A DNA stretch of 38,231 bases from Streptomyces beijiangensis. GTDB lineage: Bacteria; Actinomycetota; Actinomycetes; Streptomycetales; Streptomycetaceae. The stretch lies in contig NZ_JAFLRJ010000091.1 of NCBI RefSeq assembly GCF_017315755.1, positions 1 to 38,231 of the forward strand, given 5' to 3'. Made by a program: the position numbers and the translations under genes. The notes under the pieces are model-generated. The model saw only the letters and a list, made by a program, of their open reading frames with translations, made no database searches and was not told where the DNA came from. This document shows positions 8,131 through 15,240 of this stretch, one piece after another (position 1 is the first letter of the stretch; each line of letters opens with the position of its first letter).

Positions 8131-9138
8131 TCAGCCCACCGGCTCCAGTTGCGGGGTCTGCGCCGGGGTTCCGGAGGCGGTGGCAGCAGCGCGACGTGCC
8201 CGCATTCCGCCCACCATGACCCCCGCGAGTCCGAGCACGGCCCACGCCCCGAGCGTCAGGGCGGGGACCAGGGCCGCGCTGCTGTCGAAGTACGCGACGG
8301 AGCGCAGCAGGGTCGCGGCCGCGCCCGGCGGCAGCAACTGGCCGATCATTCCCGCCGGTTCGGGCAGCAGCTGAGGGGCGCTGCCGGCTCCGGAGAACGC
8401 GTTGCCGACGAGCATGGTCAGCAGGGCGCCGATCCCGATGCCCCTGGTGCCCAGGAGCGCGGCCAGGCCCGCCACAAGTGCGCCGATCGACAGTACGGCC
8501 AGACCCAGCACACCGGCCTCGGCCCACCACGATCCGGCGAAGACCCCGAGCCAGCTGTCCGTGACGGCCGCGGCGGCCAGTCCCACCAGCGCGGAGGCGG
8601 CCACGAGGACGGCCGCGGCCCGTATGCCGCGCAGCCGGAAGAGCGTGACGATCACTCCGGCGGCCATGCCCGCCATGGCGAGCGGCAGGATGCTGGAGGT
8701 CAGGGCGGTTCCGCGGGGGTCAGCGGCGGGCGGGGACACCACGTCGGCGACCGGTATCGCGGTGCTGCCGGCCGGGGCGAGTTCGGCCGCGGCCTTCTGG
8801 AGGAGCTGGGCGACCACAGGGCTGGCTGCCGACGCGGTCAGCAGGTGCGGGCCCTGCGCGGTGACGACGACCGCGCCGTACACGTCCCGGTGCTTGATCG
8901 CGGCGCGGGCCGCGGCGTCGTCGGCGTAACGGTGCACCTCGAAGGCGCTCCCCTGCCGGTCGAGCTTCTGCTGGAGCCCGGCGGTGGCCGCCGGGGTCCC
9001 GGCGAGTCCGATCGGCACGTCGCGCGGTGCGGTCCTGGCGGCGGGCCAGGCGAAGAGGCAGAGGACGGCGGCGGCGATCAACGGGATCAGGACGAGCGCG
9101 GTGATCATTGTGCGGCGGGAGGGCGGTGTGGTGGGCAT
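8131..9138 (-). CDS. ABC-2/YhgE-like integral membrane protein
   Basis: A 335-residue protein with ATG at 9138 and GGAG ten bases upstream. One N-terminal membrane helix (about 12-30) is followed by an extracytoplasmic domain of about 130 residues and then five to six helices at the C-terminus. That topology (helix, large outside domain, helix bundle) is typical of YhgE/Pip/DUF3533-like ABC-2 permeases. No ATPase partner is encoded nearby. It is divergent from a TetR regulator, and operator-like repeats sit between the two, so it is most likely the target of that repressor. This resembles drug- or lipid-efflux arrangements, but the substrate is unknown. Its 3' end faces the hydrolase gene six bases away. 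Confidence 0.75.
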   Translation of the reverse strand: MPTTPPSRRTMITALVLIPLIAAAVLCLFAWPAARTAPRDVPIGLAGTPAATAGLQQKLDRQGSAFEVHRYADDAAARAAIKHRDVYGAVVVTAQGPHLLTASAASPVVAQLLQKAAAELAPAGSTAIPVADVVSPPAADPRGTALTSSILPLAMAGMAAGVIVTLFRLRGIRAAAVLVAASALVGLAAAAVTDSWLGVFAGSWWAEAGVLGLAVLSIGALVAGLAALLGTRGIGIGALLTMLVGNAFSGAGSAPQLLPEPAGMIGQLLPPGAAATLLRSVAYFDSSAALVPALTLGAWAVLGLAGVMVGGMRARRAAATASGTPAQTPQLEPVG

Positions 9139-9160
9139 GTCGGCTTCACTCCATAGCGAA

Positions 9161-9228
9161 GGATCGTTCGTTTTTGATGACAGGACTCTGCCTCCCGACC
9201 CCGGATGTTGTCAAGAACGAACGTTCGC
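9161..9228. promoter_or_regulatory. Two TetR-type operator sites between divergent genes
   Basis: Site A at 9216-9228 reads AACGAACGTTCGC and contains the perfect palindrome CGAACGTTCG (9218-9227). Site B, on the minus strand at 9161-9173, reads AAACGAACGATCC, sharing AACGAACG with site A. Site A fills the spacer of the tetR promoter. Site B lies between a weaker CTGTCA and TTCGCT, 17 bp apart on the minus strand, a possible promoter of the membrane gene. One repressor could therefore control both directions. Confidence 0.65.
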
Positions 9229-9236
9229 TTTACGGT
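9208..9236 (+). promoter_or_regulatory. Promoter of tetR, probably leaderless
   Basis: TTGTCA (9208-9213), a 17-bp spacer and TACGGT (9231-9236) make a good vegetative promoter. The expected start of transcription, seven bases after the -10, falls on the A of the ATG at 9243, so the mRNA would have no leader. There is no Shine-Dalgarno sequence before the ATG, which agrees. Confidence 0.6.
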
Positions 9237-9242
9237 AGGTCC

Positions 9243-9863
9243 ATGGCTCGCGTATCCCAGGAACACCTCGATGCCCGCCGCGCCCAGATTCTCGACGGCG
9301 CGGCCCGCTGCTTTGCCCGCAACGGCTTCCACGCCACGTCCATGCAGGACGTGCTCCAGGAGGTCGGGCTCTCGGCCGGGGCGGTCTACCGCTACTTCCG
9401 CGGCAAGGACGAGATCATCGTCGCCATCGCCACCGAGGTGGTGCGCTCGGTGTCCGAGGGGTACGCAGAGGCCGCGGCACTGAACCCGGCGCCCTCGCCG
9501 GACGAGCTGATCGGCATGGTGATGCGGAGCGTCCTCGGCCTGCAGTCGCCACCGAACGACACCGGTGCACGCCACCATGCCCACCTGGTCATCCAGGTCT
9601 GGGCCGAGACCCTGCGCAACCGGGAGCTGGCCGACATCCTGCGCGAGACCTTCGCGGAGATGCGAGTGCACTGGGTGAAGGTCGTCGAGGCGTACCAGAA
9701 GCAGGGGTTGATGCGGGACGACGTCCCCGCCGAACATGTGGCCCGGACCATGATCGCCCTGGCGCAGGGGTTCGTCGCTCAGGCGGCGCTGCTCGGCGAG
9801 GCCCCCATCGAGGAGATCGAGGGCGGCCTGCGTGCACTGATGTCCATGCACGCCACGGGCTGA
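9243..9863 (+). CDS. TetR/AcrR-family transcriptional repressor
   Basis: A 206-residue protein. The N-terminal domain (about residues 10-56) is a canonical TetR helix-turn-helix: RRAQILDGAARCFARNGF, then TSMQDVLQEVGLSAGAVYRYF and a RGKDEI segment. The C-terminal ligand-binding domain is all-helical and not diagnostic. The start is ATG at 9243; upstream in-frame codons belong to the promoter and operator. It probably represses itself and the divergent membrane protein gene through the CGAACGTTCG sites, and is released by a compound that the membrane protein handles. A DUF664 enzyme gene follows after 9 bp and may be cotranscribed. Confidence 0.9.
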   Translation: MARVSQEHLDARRAQILDGAARCFARNGFHATSMQDVLQEVGLSAGAVYRYFRGKDEIIVAIATEVVRSVSEGYAEAAALNPAPSPDELIGMVMRSVLGLQSPPNDTGARHHAHLVIQVWAETLRNRELADILRETFAEMRVHWVKVVEAYQKQGLMRDDVPAEHVARTMIALAQGFVAQAALLGEAPIEEIEGGLRALMSMHATG

Positions 9864-9872
9864 GCACCGAAG

Positions 9873-10433
9873 ATGGCGTACATGACGAGCGCCAGCAGAA
9901 GAGCCGAGTTCTTTGTCGACGTCGAGCAGTACCGCAGCCTGTATCCCCGGACCACGGGTGACGAGCGGCAGTTGCTCGGTGACTTTCTCGCCGCGCAGCG
10001 CACAACGCTGGAGACGAAGTGCACCGGCCTGGAGAAGGAGCTCGCCCTGCGCTCCGTCGAGCCCTCCACGCTCTCGCTGCTCGGTCTCGTACGGCACATG
10101 GCGGGCGTGGAGCGCCGGTGGTTCCGGCAGGCGCTGGCCGGGCAGGACGTCCCGCGGCTCTTCCACACGGAGGAGAACCCCGACGAGGACTTCGACGGCG
10201 CGGTCGCCGATCCCGGCGTCGTCGCCGAGGCCTGGGAGGCGTGGCGCGCCGAAGTGGCCTTCGCCGAACGGTTCGTGGAGGACGCGCCCGACCTGGACGT
10301 CGAGGGGCGCAACCCGTGGCTCGGGACGGTGTCGCTGCGCTGGGTCCTCCTCCACATGATCGAGGAGTACGCACGGCACAACGGCCACGCCGACCTGCTC
10401 AGGGAGCGGATCGACGGGGCCAAGGGGCTTTGA
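9873..10433 (+). CDS. DinB/DUF664 family, mycothiol-dependent enzyme-like protein
   Basis: About 186 residues; ATG at 9873, with a second in-frame ATG at 9882 as alternative and no strong ribosome-binding site for either. The four-helix DinB fold carries the metal-binding His pattern of the DUF664 branch: LVRHMAGVERRWF (His near residue 72) and LLHMIEEYARHNGHADLLRERIDG near the C-terminus. In actinobacteria this branch includes enzymes that use mycothiol for conjugation or isomerisation of xenobiotics and metabolites. The substrate is unknown. Placement right after a TetR/efflux-like pair suggests, but does not prove, a detoxification role. The stop codon lies inside the first two copies of an 11-bp tandem repeat. 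Confidence 0.8.
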   Translation: MAYMTSASRRAEFFVDVEQYRSLYPRTTGDERQLLGDFLAAQRTTLETKCTGLEKELALRSVEPSTLSLLGLVRHMAGVERRWFRQALAGQDVPRLFHTEENPDEDFDGAVADPGVVAEAWEAWRAEVAFAERFVEDAPDLDVEGRNPWLGTVSLRWVLLHMIEEYARHNGHADLLRERIDGAKGL

Positions 10434-10453
10434 AGGGGCTTTGAAGGGGCTTC
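10422..10453. repeat. Three tandem copies of an 11-bp unit at a convergent junction
   Basis: AAGGGGCTTTG is repeated at 10422-10432 and 10433-10443, with a third copy, ending TTC, from 10444. The stop codon of the DUF664 gene (10431-10433) lies in the repeat, and the stop of the opposing kinase gene (10452-10454) touches its end. It looks like a slippage product. Confidence 0.85.
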
Positions 10454-11342
10454 AGGCGGGCAGCACTTGGCCGATGACGTGGCGGCCGTTGTCCGCCATC
10501 GCCGGGTTGGTGTCCCGGTAGTACGGCAGCATGATCAGCGACATCGACAGGGCCCAGCCGCGCCCGCGCAGCCAGGTCGCGTCGTCGGGCCCGAGCGCGT
10601 CACGGAACGCGGTGCGGGCGTCGGGCGGGAGAAGGTTCCAGGCGGGGATCAGATCGGCGGCCGGGTCGCCCACACCCATCGTGCCGAAGTCGATGACACC
10701 CGTGAGGCGGCCGTCGGCGGTCAGCAGATTGCCGGGCATCAGGTCGGAGTGCAGCCAGACGGGCGCACCCGTCCAGTCGGGGGCATGGAGCGACTCCTCC
10801 CAGGCGGCCGTGGCCGCCGCCGCGTCGACCATGCCGAGGCGGTCGAGCTCGGCGATCGCGGCGCGGGTCTCGGCGTCGACCTCGGAGAGCGGCCCGCCAC
10901 GGTACGCGGGCGGGCCGCCGGCGGGATCGATCCGCTGGAGAGCGGCGACGAACTCGGCCAGCTCCTTGGCGAGTTGACCGGGGTCGGTGAGCCGGTCGAC
11001 GACGGGGTTGGCACCGTCGAGCCAGCTACAGACGGTCCAGGGCCAGGGATAGCCATCGCCGGGCACCCCCTTGCCGAGGACGGCGGGGATGCCGGTCGGC
11101 AACTGCGGGGCGAGGTAAGGCAGCCACCGGTGCTCGGTCGCGACATCAGGGACCCCGGACGCGATGCGAGGCAGCCGTACGGCCATGTCGTCACCGAGCC
11201 GGTAGACCGCGTTGACCGTCCCGGAGGAGGGGAACCGCTCGACCGGGAGCTGCGCCCACTGCGGGAACTGGGCTGCGAGCAGACGTCGTACGAGGGCGGT
11301 GTCGATGTCCGCCTCGTCGGCGTGCATCTTCGGTGCGGACAA
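10452..11342 (-). CDS. APH-fold phosphotransferase (aminoglycoside phosphotransferase family)
   Basis: Up to 296 residues. A TTG at 11342 has AAAGG seven bases upstream; the ATG at 11327 (MHADEAD) lacks such a site but is where many relatives begin, so the start is uncertain by five codons. Kinase motifs are intact: the Brenner motif VWLHSDLMPGNLL with the catalytic Asp, and VIDFGTMGVGDPAADL with the metal-binding Asp. The N-lobe nucleotide-binding loop is SSGTVNAVYRL. This APH branch is common in actinomycetes, and most members have unknown small-molecule substrates, so a resistance phenotype should not be assumed. It is convergent with the DUF664 gene. Confidence 0.85.
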   Translation of the reverse strand: MSAPKMHADEADIDTALVRRLLAAQFPQWAQLPVERFPSSGTVNAVYRLGDDMAVRLPRIASGVPDVATEHRWLPYLAPQLPTGIPAVLGKGVPGDGYPWPWTVCSWLDGANPVVDRLTDPGQLAKELAEFVAALQRIDPAGGPPAYRGGPLSEVDAETRAAIAELDRLGMVDAAAATAAWEESLHAPDWTGAPVWLHSDLMPGNLLTADGRLTGVIDFGTMGVGDPAADLIPAWNLLPPDARTAFRDALGPDDATWLRGRGWALSMSLIMLPYYRDTNPAMADNGRHVIGQVLPA

Positions 11343-11375
11343 TGGGAGGCCTTTCTCAGCGGGCGGCGCGGCTGC

Positions 11376-11413
11376 CGGCCGAGGTGCTTACGAACGGCCG
11401 AGGTACATACGAG
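11376..11413. repeat. Two 19-bp direct repeats upstream of the APH gene
   Basis: CGGCCGAGGTGCTTACGA (11376-11393) and CGGCCGAGGTACATACGA (11395-11412) are consecutive imperfect copies with a 19-bp period. They lie 34-70 bp upstream of the kinase start, where a promoter is expected, so they could be an operator. No matching -35/-10 pair was recognised. Confidence 0.5.
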
Positions 11414-11437
11414 CGGGTCGGGGTGGCGCCCGGCAAG

Positions 11438-11857
11438 TCATTTGTCGCCGCTGTCGAAGCGGGCGCGTTCCATCTCGTCGTCGGTCTCGGTGAGCAGGAC
11501 GCCGAAGCCGCCCATGATCGAGCGGCACTCCCTGCGGAGGCGGGACAGGGCGTCCCTGATCCGGCCCGGGCGGCCGGCGTCGAGTGCCTCGACCGCCTCA
11601 CGGAGCAGGTGGGGGACGGTGGGAGCCCGGTCGCCGGGCCAGAACGTCGCCAGGCCCGGTACGGAGAGTTCCGCCGCGGGCGTGTCGATGTTCGACGCGA
11701 TCGGTGTGGACTTGAGGATCATCCCGGCGGGCATGCGCTCGTGCCAGCTCACCATGGTCGATCCGAAGACGCGGACGGGGATGCCCCTGGCCCGCAGATG
11801 GGCGGCGGTCGACAGACCATAGGGCCCCGCCCCGATGACAGCTACCGGACGAATCAT
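11438..11857 (-). pseudogene. FAD-dependent oxidoreductase, internally deleted remnant
   Basis: An open frame of 139 residues with ATG at 11857 behind AGGGG. Residues 1-66 are a normal N-terminus of a flavin monooxygenase/oxidoreductase: VIGAGPYGLSTAAHLRARG (dinucleotide-binding GxGxxG), then SWHERMPAGMILKSTP. From about residue 67 the sequence changes to a helical, charged C-terminus (PGLATFWPGDRAPTVPHLL to FDSGDK) that does not look like this family, whose members run to about 400 residues. The central FAD/NADPH domains are missing. My reading is an internal deletion, possibly joining this gene to the tail of a lost neighbour. It follows the frameshifted ATP-grasp gene, in keeping with decay of a whole operon. 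Confidence 0.6.
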
Positions 11858-11918
11858 GTGCAGTCCCCTCCCCAGGGTGTCGGCCCACGGCCGGCCCTCA
11901 ACTGCTGTTGCCATTTGC

Positions 11919-13179
11919 CTACTTGACGGTCGCACCGCGGCGCGTGGTGGAACGCCACAGCTGGTACAGATGCTTGAAGCCCGGCCCGGCCCGACGCGTC
12001 GCGCCGCCATGGTGATCAGCGGCCGGACGTCGTCCGTCGCGAACCACGCGAGCTCCGTCCCGCTCGCCCGTTCCGGCGCGTGCGGGGTGCTGTATCCGCT
12101 GCGCCGGTACGCGGCCGGCGCGGGCAGGTCGATGTTCTCGACGAGATAGCGGTGCCCCGCCCGCTGCTCCCACTCTGGCACCTTGCGTCCGGTCAGATGC
12201 AGATGCTGGGCCCGTACGACATCCACCCCCGCCTCGTTCTCGAAGAGGCGGAACTGCGCCCCCCATCCTCGGATTGAAGTCGAGCAGCTTGTACTGCCCG
12301 TCGCGCCGGTCGAACCGGAGGTCCAGGTCGACGACCCCGCTGAAACCGATCTGCTTGATGAACTGCGCGGCCAGGGCAGAAAGTTCCGGATTGTCGACGA
12401 CATACGCAAGTGCGGTCATTCCGGCATGCGGCGGCCAGGACCGCACCTTGACCCCGGTGAACAGCGCCAGCGGCTCGGCCTCCGACCCGAAGTAGGCGTG
12501 CACGATCCAGTCCTCGGCGTCCTCGCGCGGCAGGTACTCCTGGAGGATCACCCCCGAGTGCCCCCCAGCGCTTGGCGAGGGTCAGCAGATGGCCGGCGTC
12601 CGGGATGCGGGTCGTGTCGATGACGGCCGGCTGCCGCCTCCGTACGAACGCCTCACGGTTCTTGGCGACGACAGGGAAGCGGGCGTGCGCCGCGAACTCC
12701 TCGATGTCGGCGTACGAATCCGGGAAAGAGGCCGCCGGCGAGGCCACCCCGTGCTCGACGCACAGCTCGTGCGGCCCCTGCTTGCTGGCGAGCCGGCGCG
12801 GGAGCGAGGGCTCCACGCGCGGGAAGAGGAAGGGACCCGCCAGTACGTCCTGGTGCTCGGCGATCAGGACCGCCGCTTCTTCGTCGGTCGGGATCAGGAC
12901 CGTCGGCCTGCCGATGCGGCGGCCGATCCTCAGCAGCCCGTCGACCAACTGCCCGGGCTCCTCCTTGCCGGTGGTCGGCCAGACGAACGCCCGCTCCAGG
13001 TACCGTGATTGGGCCGCCGGTGTCCACCGGTCCTCGGTCACCGCGTACATCGGCACGCCGGGACGCCCGAGACTGCGGATCGCACCGACTCCACCGTGGT
13101 GCAGCGGATAGTTCCCAATCTTCACGATCAGACCGGGCACGTCCCGATCCGGCGTGAACAGAGCGTTACGGCTCGCCAC
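11919..13179 (-). pseudogene. ATP-grasp carboxylate-amine ligase, broken by three frameshifts
   Basis: Three reading frames must be joined to give one ATP-grasp protein of about 415 residues starting at GTG 13179 (VKIGNYPLHHGGVGAIRSLG). Frame 1 runs to the C6 tract at 12561-12566. There, removing one base gives KRWGHSGVILQEYLP. The second break is the C6 tract at 12259-12264, where removing one base restores LLDFNPRMGAQFRLFENEAG, the metal-binding NPR motif of the ATP-grasp fold. The third is a 5-bp tandem duplication (CCGGC at 11981-11985 and 11986-11990); removing it restores GPGFKHLYQLWRST to the stop at 11919. Sequence either side is otherwise well preserved, so the loss is recent or partly due to homopolymer miscalls. 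The native substrate is unknown. Confidence 0.85.
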
Positions 13180-13258
13180 GTGTTCCCGCTCAGGCCCCAG
13201 GCCCCACCCCGGCCGTTCCCCAAGTGGACGCTACGGGGGGAATCGTCTATTCCGGCGT

Positions 13259-13276
13259 GTAATTTCCGGACATTAC
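13259..13276. promoter_or_regulatory. Short inverted repeat before the fumarylacetoacetase gene
   Basis: GTAAT (13259-13263) and ATTAC (13272-13276) flank TTCCGGAC. They lie 80-100 bp upstream of the ATG at 13358, in the 178-bp region divergent from the ATP-grasp pseudogene. It could be an operator for either side. No convincing promoter was found. Confidence 0.25.
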
Positions 13277-13357
13277 GAACTCTTTAGACCCTGACGCCGC
13301 AACCATTGCCCACGTAACGTGTCTGACAACGAGATCCGGAAAGCGAGGCAGTACCCC

Positions 13358-14587
13358 ATGCCCGAGCAGAGCCCGCTCGACCTGCTCGAAGGTGATCCCT
13401 TCGGCCCGCACAACCTCCCGTACGGGGTCTTCTCGACCGCCGATTCTCCGGACCGCCGACGGGTCGGCGTGCGTATAGGGGAGTACGTCCTGGACGCGGG
13501 CGCGGCCGCCCTGGCGCTGGGATCCCCGTATGCGAAGCTCCTCGACCGGCCTTCGCTCAACCCCCTTCTCGCGGCGGGCCGCACGGCCTGGCGCGACGTG
13601 CGGCGCGCGCTCACCGCGTGGGTCACGGTGCCCGCGCACCGGCCGGACATCGAGCCGCTGCTGCACACGCTGCCGTCGGTGACGCTCCATCTCCCGTACG
13701 AGGTCGCCGACTACGTCGACTTCTACGCGAGCGAGCACCACGCCACCAACGTCGGCAAGATCTTCCGGCCGGACGGCGACGCGCTGACCCCCAACTGGAA
13801 GCACCTGCCGATCGGTTACCACGGCCGGTCGGGCACCGTGGTGGCCTCCGGAGCCGAGGTGGTACGCCCCTCCGGGCAGCGCAAGGCCCCGTCCGACCCG
13901 GCGCCGGTCTTCGGCCCCTCGGTCAAGCTGGACATCGAGGCGGAGGTCGGCTTCGTCGTCGGCGTACCGTCGGAGCAGGGACGCCCGGTGCCGCTCTCCG
14001 CCTTCCGCGACCACGTCTTCGGTGTGCAGCTGCTCAACGACTGGTCGGCGCGCGACCTCCAGGCCTGGGAGTACGTGCCGCTCGGCCCCTTCCTCGGCAA
14101 GTCCTTCGCCACCTCGGTCTCGGCGTGGGTCACCCCGCTGGAGGCGCTGGACGCGGCCCGGGTGGCACCCCCGGCACGGGACTTCGAGCTGCTCCCCTAT
14201 CTGGACGACTCCGGCGAGGACGACCCGGGCGGCCTGGACCTGCACCTCACGGTCGACCTGAACGGCGAGACGGTCTCCGCTCCCCCGTTCTCGACGATGT
14301 ACTGGACCGCGGCCCAGATGCTGGCCCATATGACGGTCAACGGCGCCTCGCTCCGCACGGGCGACCTCTACGGCTCGGGGACGGTCAGCGGTCCCGCGCA
14401 GGAACAGCGCGGCTCCCTCCTCGAACTCACCTGGAACGGCACCGAGCCCATCGGACTTCCCTCGGGCAAGCGGACGTTCCTGGAGGACGGCGACGTGGTC
14501 ACGATGACGGCCTGGGCCCCGGGCCCGGACGGAACCAAGGTGGGCCTGGGCGAGGTCACCGGCCGGATCGCACCCGCGGTGTCATGA
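13358..14587 (+). CDS. Fumarylacetoacetase (tyrosine/homogentisate catabolism)
   Basis: A 409-residue enzyme that cleaves 4-fumarylacetoacetate to fumarate and acetoacetate, the last step of tyrosine breakdown. ATG at 13358 is preferred over the GTG at 13319 because GAGG lies nine bases upstream and the protein then starts as in relatives (MPEQSPLDLLEGDPFG). Hallmarks: YVDFYASEHHATNVGKIFRP with the first metal Asp and the catalytic His, LPIGYHGRSGTVV, the metal-binding Glu pair in DIEAEVGFVVG, and NDWSARDLQAWEYVPLGPF with the further Asp. The length is normal. The other genes of the pathway (homogentisate dioxygenase, maleylacetoacetate isomerase) are not in this window. Its stop overlaps the next start (ATGA), so it is cotranscribed with GPP34. 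Confidence 0.95.
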   Translation: MPEQSPLDLLEGDPFGPHNLPYGVFSTADSPDRRRVGVRIGEYVLDAGAAALALGSPYAKLLDRPSLNPLLAAGRTAWRDVRRALTAWVTVPAHRPDIEPLLHTLPSVTLHLPYEVADYVDFYASEHHATNVGKIFRPDGDALTPNWKHLPIGYHGRSGTVVASGAEVVRPSGQRKAPSDPAPVFGPSVKLDIEAEVGFVVGVPSEQGRPVPLSAFRDHVFGVQLLNDWSARDLQAWEYVPLGPFLGKSFATSVSAWVTPLEALDAARVAPPARDFELLPYLDDSGEDDPGGLDLHLTVDLNGETVSAPPFSTMYWTAAQMLAHMTVNGASLRTGDLYGSGTVSGPAQEQRGSLLELTWNGTEPIGLPSGKRTFLEDGDVVTMTAWAPGPDGTKVGLGEVTGRIAPAVS

Positions 14588-15228
14588 ACCCGGCCCCGGA
14601 CCTCACGCTCCCCGAGGAACTGCTGCTGCTCGCCCTCGACCCGGTCCGGGGCAAGCCACGCTGCCGGAACCGCTTCCTGGAGTACGGCATGGCGGGCGCG
14701 GCCCTCGCGGAGCTGGAGCTCCAGGGCCGGATAGTGGAGGAGCGCGGGCGAGTGGCGGTGGTCATGCCGCTCCCGCCCGAGGACCGCAGGCTGGCCAGGG
14801 TGCTGGCCATGCTCCCGCCGCCCGGCAAGAGCCGCTTCTCCGGTGCTGCCGGCACCCGGCGCTGGGTGCGCCACGAGGGCCGCACTGTCGAAGGCCTCTA
14901 CCTGGACGACCTGGTGGAGCACGGTGTGCTCCGCCGGGAGAAGCGACGCGCGCTGGGAATCTTCCCGTACGTCCGCCACCCGGCGGGCGCCGCCGGGTGG
15001 TCGGCCCTGGTCAGAACACGCTTCGCCCAGGCCGAGGCGGCGTCCTTCCCGGACCGCCGCAGCCGGCTGCTGGCGTCGTTCGCCCTGGCCGTCGATCTGA
15101 CCGACGCCTTTCCCGGCAGCGGCTGGCGCGCCCGCTCGGCGCTGCGTTCGCGCATCCGCGGCGAGTGGGCCCCGGATGCGGTTCTCCGCAACGTACGGCA
15201 GGACAAGTCCAGCGAGAGCAGCAACTGA
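14584..15228 (+). CDS. GPP34 (Golgi phosphoprotein 3-like) family protein
   Basis: A 214-residue protein whose ATG overlaps the fumarylacetoacetase stop. It shows the GPP34 pattern: LPEELLLLALDPVRGK at the N-terminus, AGAALAELELQGRI, then LDDLVEHGVLRREKRRALGIFPYVRHP and a helical C-terminus. Eukaryotic GOLPH3 binds phosphatidylinositol-4-phosphate on Golgi membranes. Bacterial members are abundant in Streptomyces, with several paralogs per genome and no settled role, though membrane association is plausible. The functional link with tyrosine breakdown is unclear, and translational coupling is the only evidence for one. It ends 12 bp from the convergent recQ. Confidence 0.88.
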   Translation: MNPAPDLTLPEELLLLALDPVRGKPRCRNRFLEYGMAGAALAELELQGRIVEERGRVAVVMPLPPEDRRLARVLAMLPPPGKSRFSGAAGTRRWVRHEGRTVEGLYLDDLVEHGVLRREKRRALGIFPYVRHPAGAAGWSALVRTRFAQAEAASFPDRRSRLLASFALAVDLTDAFPGSGWRARSALRSRIRGEWAPDAVLRNVRQDKSSESSN

Positions 15229-15240
15229 TCCCCTGGGCGG

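Noticed and set aside
10452..11342. An aminoglycoside resistance gene
   Set aside because: The APH fold is clear, but this branch is a common chromosomal family with unknown substrates. Nothing nearby suggests resistance.
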